A program made the position numbers and the translations under genes. Under the pieces are notes generated by a model. The model had not been told where the DNA came from, made no database searches, and saw only the letters and a program-made list of their open reading frames with translations. This document shows positions 1-6,824 of a DNA stretch of 6,875 bases, in pieces. Position 1 is the first letter of the stretch, and the number at the start of each line of letters is the position of its first letter. Origin of the DNA: Bacteroidales bacterium (GTDB taxonomy: Bacteria; Bacteroidota; Bacteroidia; Bacteroidales; VadinHA17); the NCBI GenBank assembly GCA_025455535.1, contig JALOMM010000075.1:1-6875 (forward strand), written 5' to 3'.

Positions 1-2050
1 GAAAGAGAGCGTCACCAACCATGTAATCGCCTGTAATGACGTCAATCTGCCTGACATGGGCAGGATTGAGATCAAGAATTATGTCGGCATCATCGACCGG
101 GACGAGGTCAATGAACAGTGCCGGTGATCTCCTGAGGGTGGGATCGTATATCACCGAGCCGGCTCCATCCCTGCCTGACCTGACCGATAATCTCTTAATG
201 AGCTCAAAAAATATCTCTCTCATTGATGAAAGAGTGATGTAATCATCAAGGATCACTTCCTGGTCAGCTCTCCCGTATAGCCTGAATGCGGGCCTCCGGA
301 CCAGCAGCGCGGCTGCCACGGATGCTGTGTCAGTTATACCGTAGATCTTTCTTACCTGGTATCTGACGGTCAGTTGCTCCGCCTCACCCTCACTCCCCGA
401 AGGGAGGGTGTCAGCAGGAAACAAAGAAGGAAGATATCTGTCGGAATACCTGCTTTCTATGCTTACCGGCCGGTTTACCCCTCCGTCATCAACCCTGATA
501 ATGATCTCGTTAATGTTATCTTTTTTCTCTATGAAGAAAGTATACCTTCCTGTGCCGTCATCTTCAGCATATTGAAATGAGGGGCTTAATCCGAAAGCGG
601 TAAGATATGCCTTTCTCCTGTTCTGGGTATTCTCCCCTTCTTCTGCAGGTTGAGTCAGGTAAAGAAACCTTCCATCTCTCTCCTCATGCCAGATGTGCGG
701 CTCAAAGGTCCCGGAGGCAATCTTCACCCAGTCTATCCAGTTGCTTGTGGCCCCCAGCAGCAGAATGTTCTTTGCGTCTGTCGAAAGGAACGGAAAAGCT
801 TCTCTCTGTGCAGGGAGGTTCACCGGCAGTCTTATCTCTGATCCCAGCATCAGGTATTCCGATGCAAGAAGCCCTTGTTTTCCGGGTGATGGAACGGAGA
901 CCGAAAGGCTACCGACTCCTGAAACAGGTCCTTCTATTTCAATTCTGATATTATCCCGTCTTTTTTCAGGTTGTGTGCATCGCATGAGAGGATGGCTGGG
1001 TTCCGGTGACGGGATGAACAGGTATCTTTCGCACAGGAAGTTGCCGTCAGCATCAAAGAGGGCAATATTGTTTATTCCCGGAGAGAGATCCTCAGCAGGC
1101 ACGACAGTCCGGAACTCCTCCTTCCGGAAGGTTATCTTTTCGCTGTGCACTATCTTGCCGCGCGATTGTATAAGTATGATTCCCGAGCGGTAAGGGAGCT
1201 CATCGCCGTCGCTGATCTGTCTGGCCCTGACTGTCACCGATCCCTCATCGTTATAATCAGCGCAAAGTATGATTCCTTTATCTGCAGCGGCCGGCAGAAG
1301 ATGTCTCTCACTGCCGTTTTCCGGGATGAAGTAATATTTCACCCCCTTCTCAGGAGTAAAACTGAATAAACCCGTTCCGGTGCTGTCACCTGTCACCTCC
1401 GTGACAGTTGATCCGTCTTCGTTTTCCAGCCGGCCACTGCAACTGACCGGAAACCCATATCTGTCCAGGGTGATTATCCCTGTCCTGTTCTCTGTTCCGT
1501 TAATGAGAGCGCCTCCCTCCGGAAGGAATATTACTTCAGATGGAGGGTCATTAAGTAATTTTGTGCCTGCAAACAGATTCACCTGTCTGTCTGAGAACGG
1601 ATTAACCACCGTTATGCTCTTCATGAAACATCCGTGGGGCATATAGTTCTTCATTACTGCGGTGTAGGCCCGCAGCAGGTAAGTACCTGACGAGAGGGTG
1701 TCAGGAAGGTAAAGCATCACAGTTCCGGACCCCTCCTCCACCATCATGGTAGCCTGGGCTACAGGACGGTTATCATGTGCAAGGATCTCGGCATAGAGGT
1801 AACTGTCGTATGATGCAAGCTTTAGTTCCGGGTAGCTAAGCAGATAGCCTTTTATTCTCACGGCTTCACCAGATGCATAGATCTCCCTGTCGGTGTGGAG
1901 CCACACCTCCCCGAACGGATTTGACCGGCAGTAGTTCTCAAGCTTTACGCCGGCAGGGGGGTGAACGGCATTGATATCCTGACCGGCCAGTGCATACGGC
2001 AGCAGAGAGGCAATTAACCAGGTGATTATTATCTTACTTTTCCCTGTCAT
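1..2050 (-). CDS. Large exported MG2-type (macroglobulin-like) envelope protein with plug-like C-terminal region, partial (3' end beyond window)
   Basis: The minus-strand frame is open from an ATG at 2050 to the window edge (683 codons plus one base, no stop). Residues 1 to about 23 form a signal peptide: basic MTGKSK, a hydrophobic stretch, then ALAGQ. Residues 48-72 carry the pattern GEVWLHTDREIYASGEAV followed by a hydrophobic strand. This is the hallmark of MG2 macroglobulin-like domains in Bacteroidota envelope proteins. FLPEGGALINGTENR (175-189) fits the next conserved block of that family. Residues 591-683 (LYGRADQEVILDDY, then PALFIDLVPVDD and VRQIDVITGDY) resemble the TonB-plug-like end of these proteins, which usually reads LLDGVPVFD; here leucine replaces the glycine. 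The start overlaps the upstream DUF4249 gene by 17 nt and is chosen for the signal peptide. The role is unknown: no alpha-2-macroglobulin thioester motif is visible, and the C-terminus is missing. A periplasmic or surface partner of the receptor is inferred. Confidence 0.85.
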   Translation of the reverse strand, partial: MTGKSKIIITWLIASLLPYALAGQDINAVHPPAGVKLENYCRSNPFGEVWLHTDREIYASGEAVRIKGYLLSYPELKLASYDSYLYAEILAHDNRPVAQATMMVEEGSGTVMLYLPDTLSSGTYLLRAYTAVMKNYMPHGCFMKSITVVNPFSDRQVNLFAGTKLLNDPPSEVIFLPEGGALINGTENRTGIITLDRYGFPVSCSGRLENEDGSTVTEVTGDSTGTGLFSFTPEKGVKYYFIPENGSERHLLPAAADKGIILCADYNDEGSVTVRARQISDGDELPYRSGIILIQSRGKIVHSEKITFRKEEFRTVVPAEDLSPGINNIALFDADGNFLCERYLFIPSPEPSHPLMRCTQPEKRRDNIRIEIEGPVSGVGSLSVSVPSPGKQGLLASEYLMLGSEIRLPVNLPAQREAFPFLSTDAKNILLLGATSNWIDWVKIASGTFEPHIWHEERDGRFLYLTQPAEEGENTQNRRKAYLTAFGLSPSFQYAEDDGTGRYTFFIEKKDNINEIIIRVDDGGVNRPVSIESRYSDRYLPSLFPADTLPSGSEGEAEQLTVRYQVRKIYGITDTASVAAALLVRRPAFRLYGRADQEVILDDYITLSSMREIFFELIKRLSVRSGRDGAGSVIYDPTLRRSPALFIDLVPVDDADIILDLNPAHVRQIDVITGDYMVGDALF
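2034..2050 (-). other. 17-nt overlap between DUF4249 and MG2-type genes
   Basis: The MG2-type ATG (2050-2048) lies inside the last codons of the DUF4249 gene, whose TAA is at 2036-2034, in a different frame. There is no strong Shine-Dalgarno sequence before it, so its translation probably depends on ribosomes finishing the upstream gene. Confidence 0.75.
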
Positions 2051-3227
2051 CGAAAAGTGTATGATATACTTTTTTGTAACCCGGCTGATTCCAGTACTCA
2101 GGCATCGTGGTTGTCCCGTTCATCGAGCAGTCAACACATTCCCTCTTTTTTGAAAGGACATAATAAATAAGGGGAGGAACGGCATTGGTAGGGGGATCAG
2201 GGGTCCATTCAGTAAGAATATAAATGCCCTTATGTATAACGGGATTCCACTGGCTCACCAGTATCGTATCAAAGGGGCACGATTCATAGAAGTTGGGGAA
2301 GCGCAGTTTATAGTTCTCGATGAACAGTCTTTTCTCGGCGACCCCTGACACGCTGAAAAATCCCAGAACCTTAATGGCAGGATCGTCCATGCAGTAAATG
2401 TTACTGGGGATAGAAGAGGGTACTACATCATACAGTCCTCCGGCATCAAACACAACCTTCCTGATATTTTCCCAGTAAATGAATTCTTCCTCGTTAAGAG
2501 AATACTGCCTTACGAGGATGCTGTACTTAGCTGTCAGCCTGTCAGTCTCACCGGTGATAAATGTTACAGGCTGGTTTGTTACCCGACTCTCGGCCAGGAC
2601 GGAAGTGCTTTTGATGTTTATGTCGATTGAATTTGCAGATTTCCAGCATATCCTGTTAATGATTGTATGATAATTCCATGGAATTCTGAATTCCCATGTC
2701 TCCGTAAAATCCCACCTGAAAAACCTGCATACACCGGTGGGGTCATAGGAGTTGACACTGACCTGGTATCCTGGTGTAAGCTGGTCCGGGTAGTAGGATT
2801 CACTGTATTCGAATTCAGCATCCAGGGAGTCGATCTCCGGAACCGGAATGAGTTCCATATAATCCGATTCATAAGTATGGCCGTTACCTTCAACCAGCAA
2901 TCTGTATTTCCTCCCTGCGACTGAATTGAAATGCAGTGAGTCAGACAGGTAAAGGCCTCCGCCCTCATGTACAAACGGAAATTCGTTCCCTGCATCATCG
3001 GCTACGGTTACGGTATAATTGCCTATCGGGGGTGGCGGGTTGTCTGCGTTCAGCGGTTGTGACCATGAGATTCTGACCTCATAAACTTCGTTCCTGTCAG
3101 TTACCTGTCCTTCAATTACTATCGCATATTCCTCCCCGCTTATCTCAGGCACGAACTGTGTTACACACGAGGCCGCAAGGGAGGCAAGCAAGAGTAATAT
3201 CCAGGTCAGTCTGTTCATTTCGCTCAT
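2034..3227 (-). CDS. DUF4249 family outer-membrane lipoprotein
   Basis: The protein has 397 residues, a usual DUF4249 length. A short signal peptide ends in SLAASC, giving a lipidation cysteine at residue 21 (alanine at -3 is a slightly unusual lipobox). Family landmarks follow in order: YAIVIEGQVTD (34-44), an Ig-like N-terminal strand region with GNYTVTVADDAGNEF, the tract YESDYMELIPVPEIDSL, FFRWDFTETWEF (169-180), KYSILVRQYSLNEEEFIYW (234-252), a GLYDVVPSSIPSNI stretch, VLGFFSVSGVAEKRLFI (287-303), and a C-terminal CVDC (364-367) followed by MPEYW. The start codon shares its A... base with the receptor's stop in TAATG; a second ATG at 3218 would remove three residues. DUF4249 proteins commonly sit beside carboxypeptidase-regulatory-domain TonB receptors. 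Their biochemical function is not established. A surface-exposed lid or ligand-capture role, analogous to SusD, is inference only. Confidence 0.93.
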   Translation of the reverse strand: MSEMNRLTWILLLLASLAASCVTQFVPEISGEEYAIVIEGQVTDRNEVYEVRISWSQPLNADNPPPPIGNYTVTVADDAGNEFPFVHEGGGLYLSDSLHFNSVAGRKYRLLVEGNGHTYESDYMELIPVPEIDSLDAEFEYSESYYPDQLTPGYQVSVNSYDPTGVCRFFRWDFTETWEFRIPWNYHTIINRICWKSANSIDINIKSTSVLAESRVTNQPVTFITGETDRLTAKYSILVRQYSLNEEEFIYWENIRKVVFDAGGLYDVVPSSIPSNIYCMDDPAIKVLGFFSVSGVAEKRLFIENYKLRFPNFYESCPFDTILVSQWNPVIHKGIYILTEWTPDPPTNAVPPLIYYVLSKKRECVDCSMNGTTTMPEYWNQPGYKKVYHTLFDDREK

Positions 3228-3229
3228 TA
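3225..3229 (-). other. TAATG stop/start overlap between receptor and DUF4249 genes
   Basis: On the minus strand the receptor's TAA stop (3229-3227) shares one base with the DUF4249 ATG (3227-3225). This arrangement normally means termination-reinitiation coupling and supports the start chosen for the lipoprotein. Confidence 0.8.
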
Positions 3230-5968
3230 AAAATCAAAACTGTATGTTATTGTCGGAATGGCGTTCGCAAAAACTGAAAGCCTGTAAGCGCTGACGGTAT
3301 TGCCATCGACAACGAAGTATTCTGAATAGACATTGTCACGCCCGAGAACGTTGTAGCATGAGAAGGTCCATACCGGGTTCATGAATTTGTCTGATTTCAG
3401 GTTACCCTTCAGCCGGGCCGAGAAATCAAGTCTCGAATAATAGGGTACTCTGTATTCATTTCTGTCTGAGTACTGAACAAGCCATTGTCCGCCTGTCTGG
3501 TACATACCGACGGGGTAGGTTATCGGGCGGCCTGTATTGTAAACGTAACTGAGAGCAATGTTCCAGCGGCGCGTAAGGGCATAGTTGAAACTCATCCCCA
3601 GATCATGCGGCTTATCGTGTGAAGCGGGGAACCATGCCCCGCCGTTGATGGCCTCGCTCGTGAACTCACTCGTGCTTCTCAACAGTATTCTTGAATATGT
3701 ATAACTGATGTGCCAGGTGGCCTTTCCCGACACCTTTTTGAGCATCAGTTCAATACCATAGGCCCTCCCGTTGACGTTGACAATGTCTTTTTCAATGCTT
3801 TCATTCATTGTAAGGATTGCACCCCCCTTAAAGTCTATCATATTGCGGATAGGTTTATAATAGACCTCGGCGGAGAGCTCAAGGGTATTCCACGGTATGG
3901 CAAGGTAGTAGCCTGCAGAAAACTGGTCAGCAACCTGCGGATAAAGGTAGTAGTCAGACAGTTTCCAGATGTCAGTCGGAGATATGGAGGTAGTATTGGA
4001 AAGCAGATGGACATATTGCCTCGTCCGGTTATAGTTCAGTTTGACCGAGCTTGATGAGTTGACCGTGTAATTCAGTGACAACCTGTATTCCGGGCCGGAG
4101 TAGGTCTTGTAGAACTTGCCGTCAGAGATCATGAGAGTATCGTAGACTGTTGCCCTGCTCTTTGGCAGGCCGGGCTCATAGAGCCTGATGAGCTTTGGTC
4201 CGATGGACGAGAATAATGAATATCTTAGTCCGAGGCTAAGAGACAGGTTGTCAGAAAGATTCAGCTTATCTTCAAAATAGACTGCACTCTCAAGTGCTTT
4301 TTCCCGTTCTATCGTCTTTGCCACCACCAGCGATGAGTCTGACGCCGGCTGATAATCTCCCGGGAGGATGTTGTAGTTTATGATTTCTAAACCGTAGTTG
4401 AAGTTATGCAGAGTGGCGGGTGACCAGTCAAAATCAGCCCTGACACTTGCATAATTGAGCCTGTAGTCAAGACTGAAGGCATTGGCGGGGGTGCCAAGAC
4501 TCATGATATCATACCTGTAAATGCTGGTGTTGGCTGACAGCCTCATGGTCATCTCATCACTGACTGTGTGTGACCAGCCCAGGGCAGCAATGGTGTTATT
4601 GTAACTGTAGGTAGTATCACTGTTGAGCCTGAACTCATCATGGCTCTGATATCCTGACAGTTCAAAGCTGTTTTTTTCATCAGCCTTCCACGTAAGTCTA
4701 CCGTTGATGTCATAGAATGATGCAGAGCTGTTCTTTATGACAGGGTCATCTACCAGGCTCATCAGCCAGTCAGAATAAGTGCTCCGTGCAGACAGGAGCA
4801 GGGACAGCTTTTCTTTAACCAGAGGAACGTCGAGCAAAAGATGGGCTGAGACCGGGCTAATGCCGGCATTACCGCCAAACTCTCCGGTGCTTCCGTCCCT
4901 TGGTATTATGTCAATTACTGATGAGAGTCTGCCACCGTAACGGGCCGGCATGCCTCCTTTATACAGATGGAGATCCTTGATTATGTCGGCATTGACCGAG
5001 GTAAAGAAGCCGAAGAAGTGTGAGGGGTTGAACAGGGGGGCTCCATAAAGAAGAATGAGGTTCTGGTCAGCGGCGCCGCCACGCACATTGAATCCCTGTG
5101 AGGCTTCCCCGACAGTCTTTATCCCCGGTATCAGGAGAATATTCTTGAATATGTCTGTCTCTCCCAGGGTGGTTGGCATGAGTCTGAAGGTTGCCATGTT
5201 GACCTTCTCAAGCCCTACCTCGTATCTTCTGAGCATGTCATTCCTCCGTGCAGTGACAACAGCCCCCTCAATCGGGATAAAGTCCTCCGCCATTTCCATG
5301 TCAAGCCTGCCGCTGCCGTAAATCCTTGCATTGAGGCTTACCTCCTTCATCCCCAGAAATGAAAATTTTATATTATATGTTCCCCTTGGAATATTGATCT
5401 GGTAATATCCTGTGCCGTCGGTCACCGAACCCCTGGCCAGCTCTTTGATAAAGACCGTCACTCCCGTGAGGGGCTCATTGCTGGTCTTATCCTTTATATA
5501 TCCCGTCAGGCTTACGTTTCCTGACCTCTCTTTCTCTGACGGATTTCCTATCTCATAAAGCAGATTCCCGGTCAGCACTGTACTTTCACCGTTGTCTGTG
5601 TAGTCATCAGGGGCCAGGTATTTGTCATCAGCCTCTTTCTCCGATCTTGCCAGCCTGATCATGACATCTTTGGTAAGGATGATATTGCCCTTATCATCAA
5701 TGATATAGTAGATGCCATGCCCTGCAAATGCATAGTCAAGCAGCACGGTGAGGAGAGGATTCTCTCCCAGAGCGGGCATGGTAAGTCCTGAGGTCCAGTC
5801 ATCCCTGAAGTAAAACCTCAGGGGTGTTTCCTGCTCAACACGCTCTGCGAAATCACTGAACTTCAACCCTGCATAATCCCATGTGATCTTATAATCAGGT
5901 TTTTGTGCTGCTGCAAAGCCGGCAAATGAGGCTGCTAAGATCAATATCAGTACTCTTCTGACTACCAT
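3227..5968 (-). CDS. TonB-dependent outer-membrane receptor with STN-like and carboxypeptidase-regulatory-like N-terminal domains
   Basis: This is a TonB-gated outer-membrane barrel that imports (or otherwise moves) an unidentified substrate using inner-membrane proton-motive force. With the start at 5968 it has 913 residues. The signal peptide starts MVVRRVLILIL and ends GFAAA, with Q22 as likely mature N-terminus. Residues 26-105 resemble an STN domain (FSDFAERVEQETPLRFYF, then YYIIDDKGNIILTKD). Residues 151-226 are a carboxypeptidase-regulatory-like beta-sandwich (GYIKDKTSNEPLTGVTVFI, then GSVTDGTGYYQINIPRGTY). Residues 252-359 are the plug (GFNVRGGAADQNLILLYGAP, FNPSHFFGFF, LYKGGMPARYGGRLSSVIDI). 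The remainder is barrel, ending in YSFDF with the terminal phenylalanine typical of outer-membrane proteins. In-frame ATGs at 5986 and 6016 would overlap the upstream gene and add 6 or 16 polar residues before the signal peptide. The 5968 ATG lies 4 nt after that gene's stop in an A-rich context. No SusD-like gene follows, so this is not a standard SusC. Confidence 0.93.
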   Translation of the reverse strand: MVVRRVLILILAASFAGFAAAQKPDYKITWDYAGLKFSDFAERVEQETPLRFYFRDDWTSGLTMPALGENPLLTVLLDYAFAGHGIYYIIDDKGNIILTKDVMIRLARSEKEADDKYLAPDDYTDNGESTVLTGNLLYEIGNPSEKERSGNVSLTGYIKDKTSNEPLTGVTVFIKELARGSVTDGTGYYQINIPRGTYNIKFSFLGMKEVSLNARIYGSGRLDMEMAEDFIPIEGAVVTARRNDMLRRYEVGLEKVNMATFRLMPTTLGETDIFKNILLIPGIKTVGEASQGFNVRGGAADQNLILLYGAPLFNPSHFFGFFTSVNADIIKDLHLYKGGMPARYGGRLSSVIDIIPRDGSTGEFGGNAGISPVSAHLLLDVPLVKEKLSLLLSARSTYSDWLMSLVDDPVIKNSSASFYDINGRLTWKADEKNSFELSGYQSHDEFRLNSDTTYSYNNTIAALGWSHTVSDEMTMRLSANTSIYRYDIMSLGTPANAFSLDYRLNYASVRADFDWSPATLHNFNYGLEIINYNILPGDYQPASDSSLVVAKTIEREKALESAVYFEDKLNLSDNLSLSLGLRYSLFSSIGPKLIRLYEPGLPKSRATVYDTLMISDGKFYKTYSGPEYRLSLNYTVNSSSSVKLNYNRTRQYVHLLSNTTSISPTDIWKLSDYYLYPQVADQFSAGYYLAIPWNTLELSAEVYYKPIRNMIDFKGGAILTMNESIEKDIVNVNGRAYGIELMLKKVSGKATWHISYTYSRILLRSTSEFTSEAINGGAWFPASHDKPHDLGMSFNYALTRRWNIALSYVYNTGRPITYPVGMYQTGGQWLVQYSDRNEYRVPYYSRLDFSARLKGNLKSDKFMNPVWTFSCYNVLGRDNVYSEYFVVDGNTVSAYRLSVFANAIPTITYSFDF

Positions 5969-5972
5969 ATTT

Positions 5973-6632
5973 TCAGAGCGAATCATAGAATTCAAGGACC
6001 GGGATAAGTGTCTCAACTCTTTTTGTATCGGCGTGGATCCCGGTTTGTCTTAAAAACTGTTTTATTTCGGTTTCCTTGTCTGCAAGGGCATTAAAAAGAT
6101 CCTTTTTACTTGTAATCTTTATTATCTCTTCGCCCCTGATGATATATGCCTGCTTCGACTCATCGAATGCATCAAACCTGTTTTCAATTGCTTTTTTCCT
6201 GATCTCCTTTGTATATTTGAAAGCCAGGTACAATGTGCCCTGGTAAAGCACATGACCGTATCCAAATGATTCAAAGTTTACAAAACGATATTTTCTGTTG
6301 TTGTAAACCATGGTGAACTCCTGAATATTCTCCTTGTTTGCCTCAATATAGGACCCTGGCCTGGTCATCAGCACCAGCTGATCATTATAAATGTCATACA
6401 AGCAAAGCTGGCCGGTAAACACTCTTCCGTTAATTTTTACAGATGCTTCCGTTAAGGCTTCAGTTAGGAAGAACTCATTGCCATAGACATTATTGTACCT
6501 TTTTTCCCATACCCTGCCATTATATATCTGCTGACGCAGATAAGCCGTATCCTGGCATATCCCGGCGTCAGATGCCCCAAGAGAGAAAGTGTGAAGAAAT
6601 ATGAGAAACAATGAGAGTAATGCCCTGTCCAT
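5973..6632 (-). CDS. Small exported protein of unknown function, first gene of the receptor operon
   Basis: I cannot give this 219-residue protein a function. An in-frame TAA lies directly before the ATG, so the start at 6632 cannot be further upstream. Residues 1 to about 20-23 are hydrophobic (MDRALLSLFLIFLHTFSLGA), a likely signal peptide with cleavage near GASDA. The mature part is rich in aromatic residues and beta-prone: YNNVYGNEFFL (46-56), VKINGRVFTGQLCLYDIYNDQLVLM (65-89) and EFTMVYNNRKYRFVNF (105-120). A charged, helix-prone tail (about 156-219) reads YIIRGEEIIKITSKKDLFNA and ends LEFYDSL. From memory this layout fits small uncharacterised Bacteroidota exported proteins found near envelope genes, with the same closing pattern of a lysine-rich helix then a YY/FY motif. 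There is one cysteine in the mature part (C77) and one near the cleavage site (C26). A weak purine-rich AAGAGAA lies 9-10 nt before the start. Being 4 nt from the receptor gene suggests a periplasmic partner. Confidence 0.85.
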   Translation of the reverse strand: MDRALLSLFLIFLHTFSLGASDAGICQDTAYLRQQIYNGRVWEKRYNNVYGNEFFLTEALTEASVKINGRVFTGQLCLYDIYNDQLVLMTRPGSYIEANKENIQEFTMVYNNRKYRFVNFESFGYGHVLYQGTLYLAFKYTKEIRKKAIENRFDAFDESKQAYIIRGEEIIKITSKKDLFNALADKETEIKQFLRQTGIHADTKRVETLIPVLEFYDSL

Positions 6633-6824
6633 TTAGCCTGTTCTCTTCATTTCATGATCTTAACTACAATATTAATAATAAAATCAGGCTTTTGCTTCAT
6701 ATTCAGGGATGTTTTAAAGCATTGGAATGCTTTCTAAGGTCGCATGAGGAAGATTATTCTGAAGATATCCCGGAATTGTTCACATTTTTAAACACACCTT
6801 TCTTATTTTTACGGGCAATATAAT
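6633..6824. promoter_or_regulatory. Divergent intergenic spacer expected to hold promoters for both directions
   Basis: This 192-nt A/T-rich spacer separates the minus-strand operon from the plus-strand ribF-like start, so promoters for both should lie here. Possible Bacteroidota-type -7 elements (consensus TAnnTTTG) are TATTTTTA at 6804-6811 on the plus strand and TAATATTG at 6674-6667 on the minus strand. Each misses one consensus base, and neither has a TTTG/TTG -33 partner at the usual spacing, so I do not assign exact promoters. No long open frame or RNA gene is evident. Confidence 0.45.
6716..6733. repeat. 18-nt interrupted palindrome, candidate operator in divergent spacer
   Basis: The sequence AAAGCATTGGAATGCTTT has two perfect 8-nt arms separated by GG, and the symmetry stops at the next base pair (T/C). 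A 2-nt spacer is too short for a good RNA hairpin and there is no following T-run, so a terminator is unlikely. Two-fold symmetry 84 nt before the operon's first ATG and 92 nt before the ribF-like ATG suits binding by a dimeric regulator. No regulator gene is present in the window, so the binding protein is unknown. Confidence 0.4.

Noticed and set aside
693..1193. A 166-codon plus-strand open frame, along with several shorter plus-strand frames between 36 and 1646.
   Set aside because: All lie opposite the continuous MG2-type reading frame, which has a signal peptide and family motifs; the plus-strand translations have no family features.
1..2050. A full alpha-2-macroglobulin protease trap.
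   Set aside because: No thioester CxEQ motif or bait-region signature is visible in the 683 residues present, and the C-terminal region is plug-like.
2672..2685. The perfect 14-nt palindrome AATTCCATGGAATT.
   Set aside because: It is inside the DUF4249 coding region, encoding part of EFRIPWNYH, and there is no T-run or nearby start, so chance is the simplest explanation.
3227..5968. Assignment of the receptor as SusC/RagA of a polysaccharide or peptide utilisation locus.
   Set aside because: The downstream gene is DUF4249, not SusD/RagB, the receptor has an STN-like N-terminus, and no hydrolases are present.
6647..6700. A 17-residue minus-strand frame (MKQKPDFIINIVVKIMK) ending 14 nt before the operon's first gene, a possible leader peptide.
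   Set aside because: It is very short, lies in A/T-rich DNA, and has no control codon run, ribosome site or attenuator hairpin that I can see.
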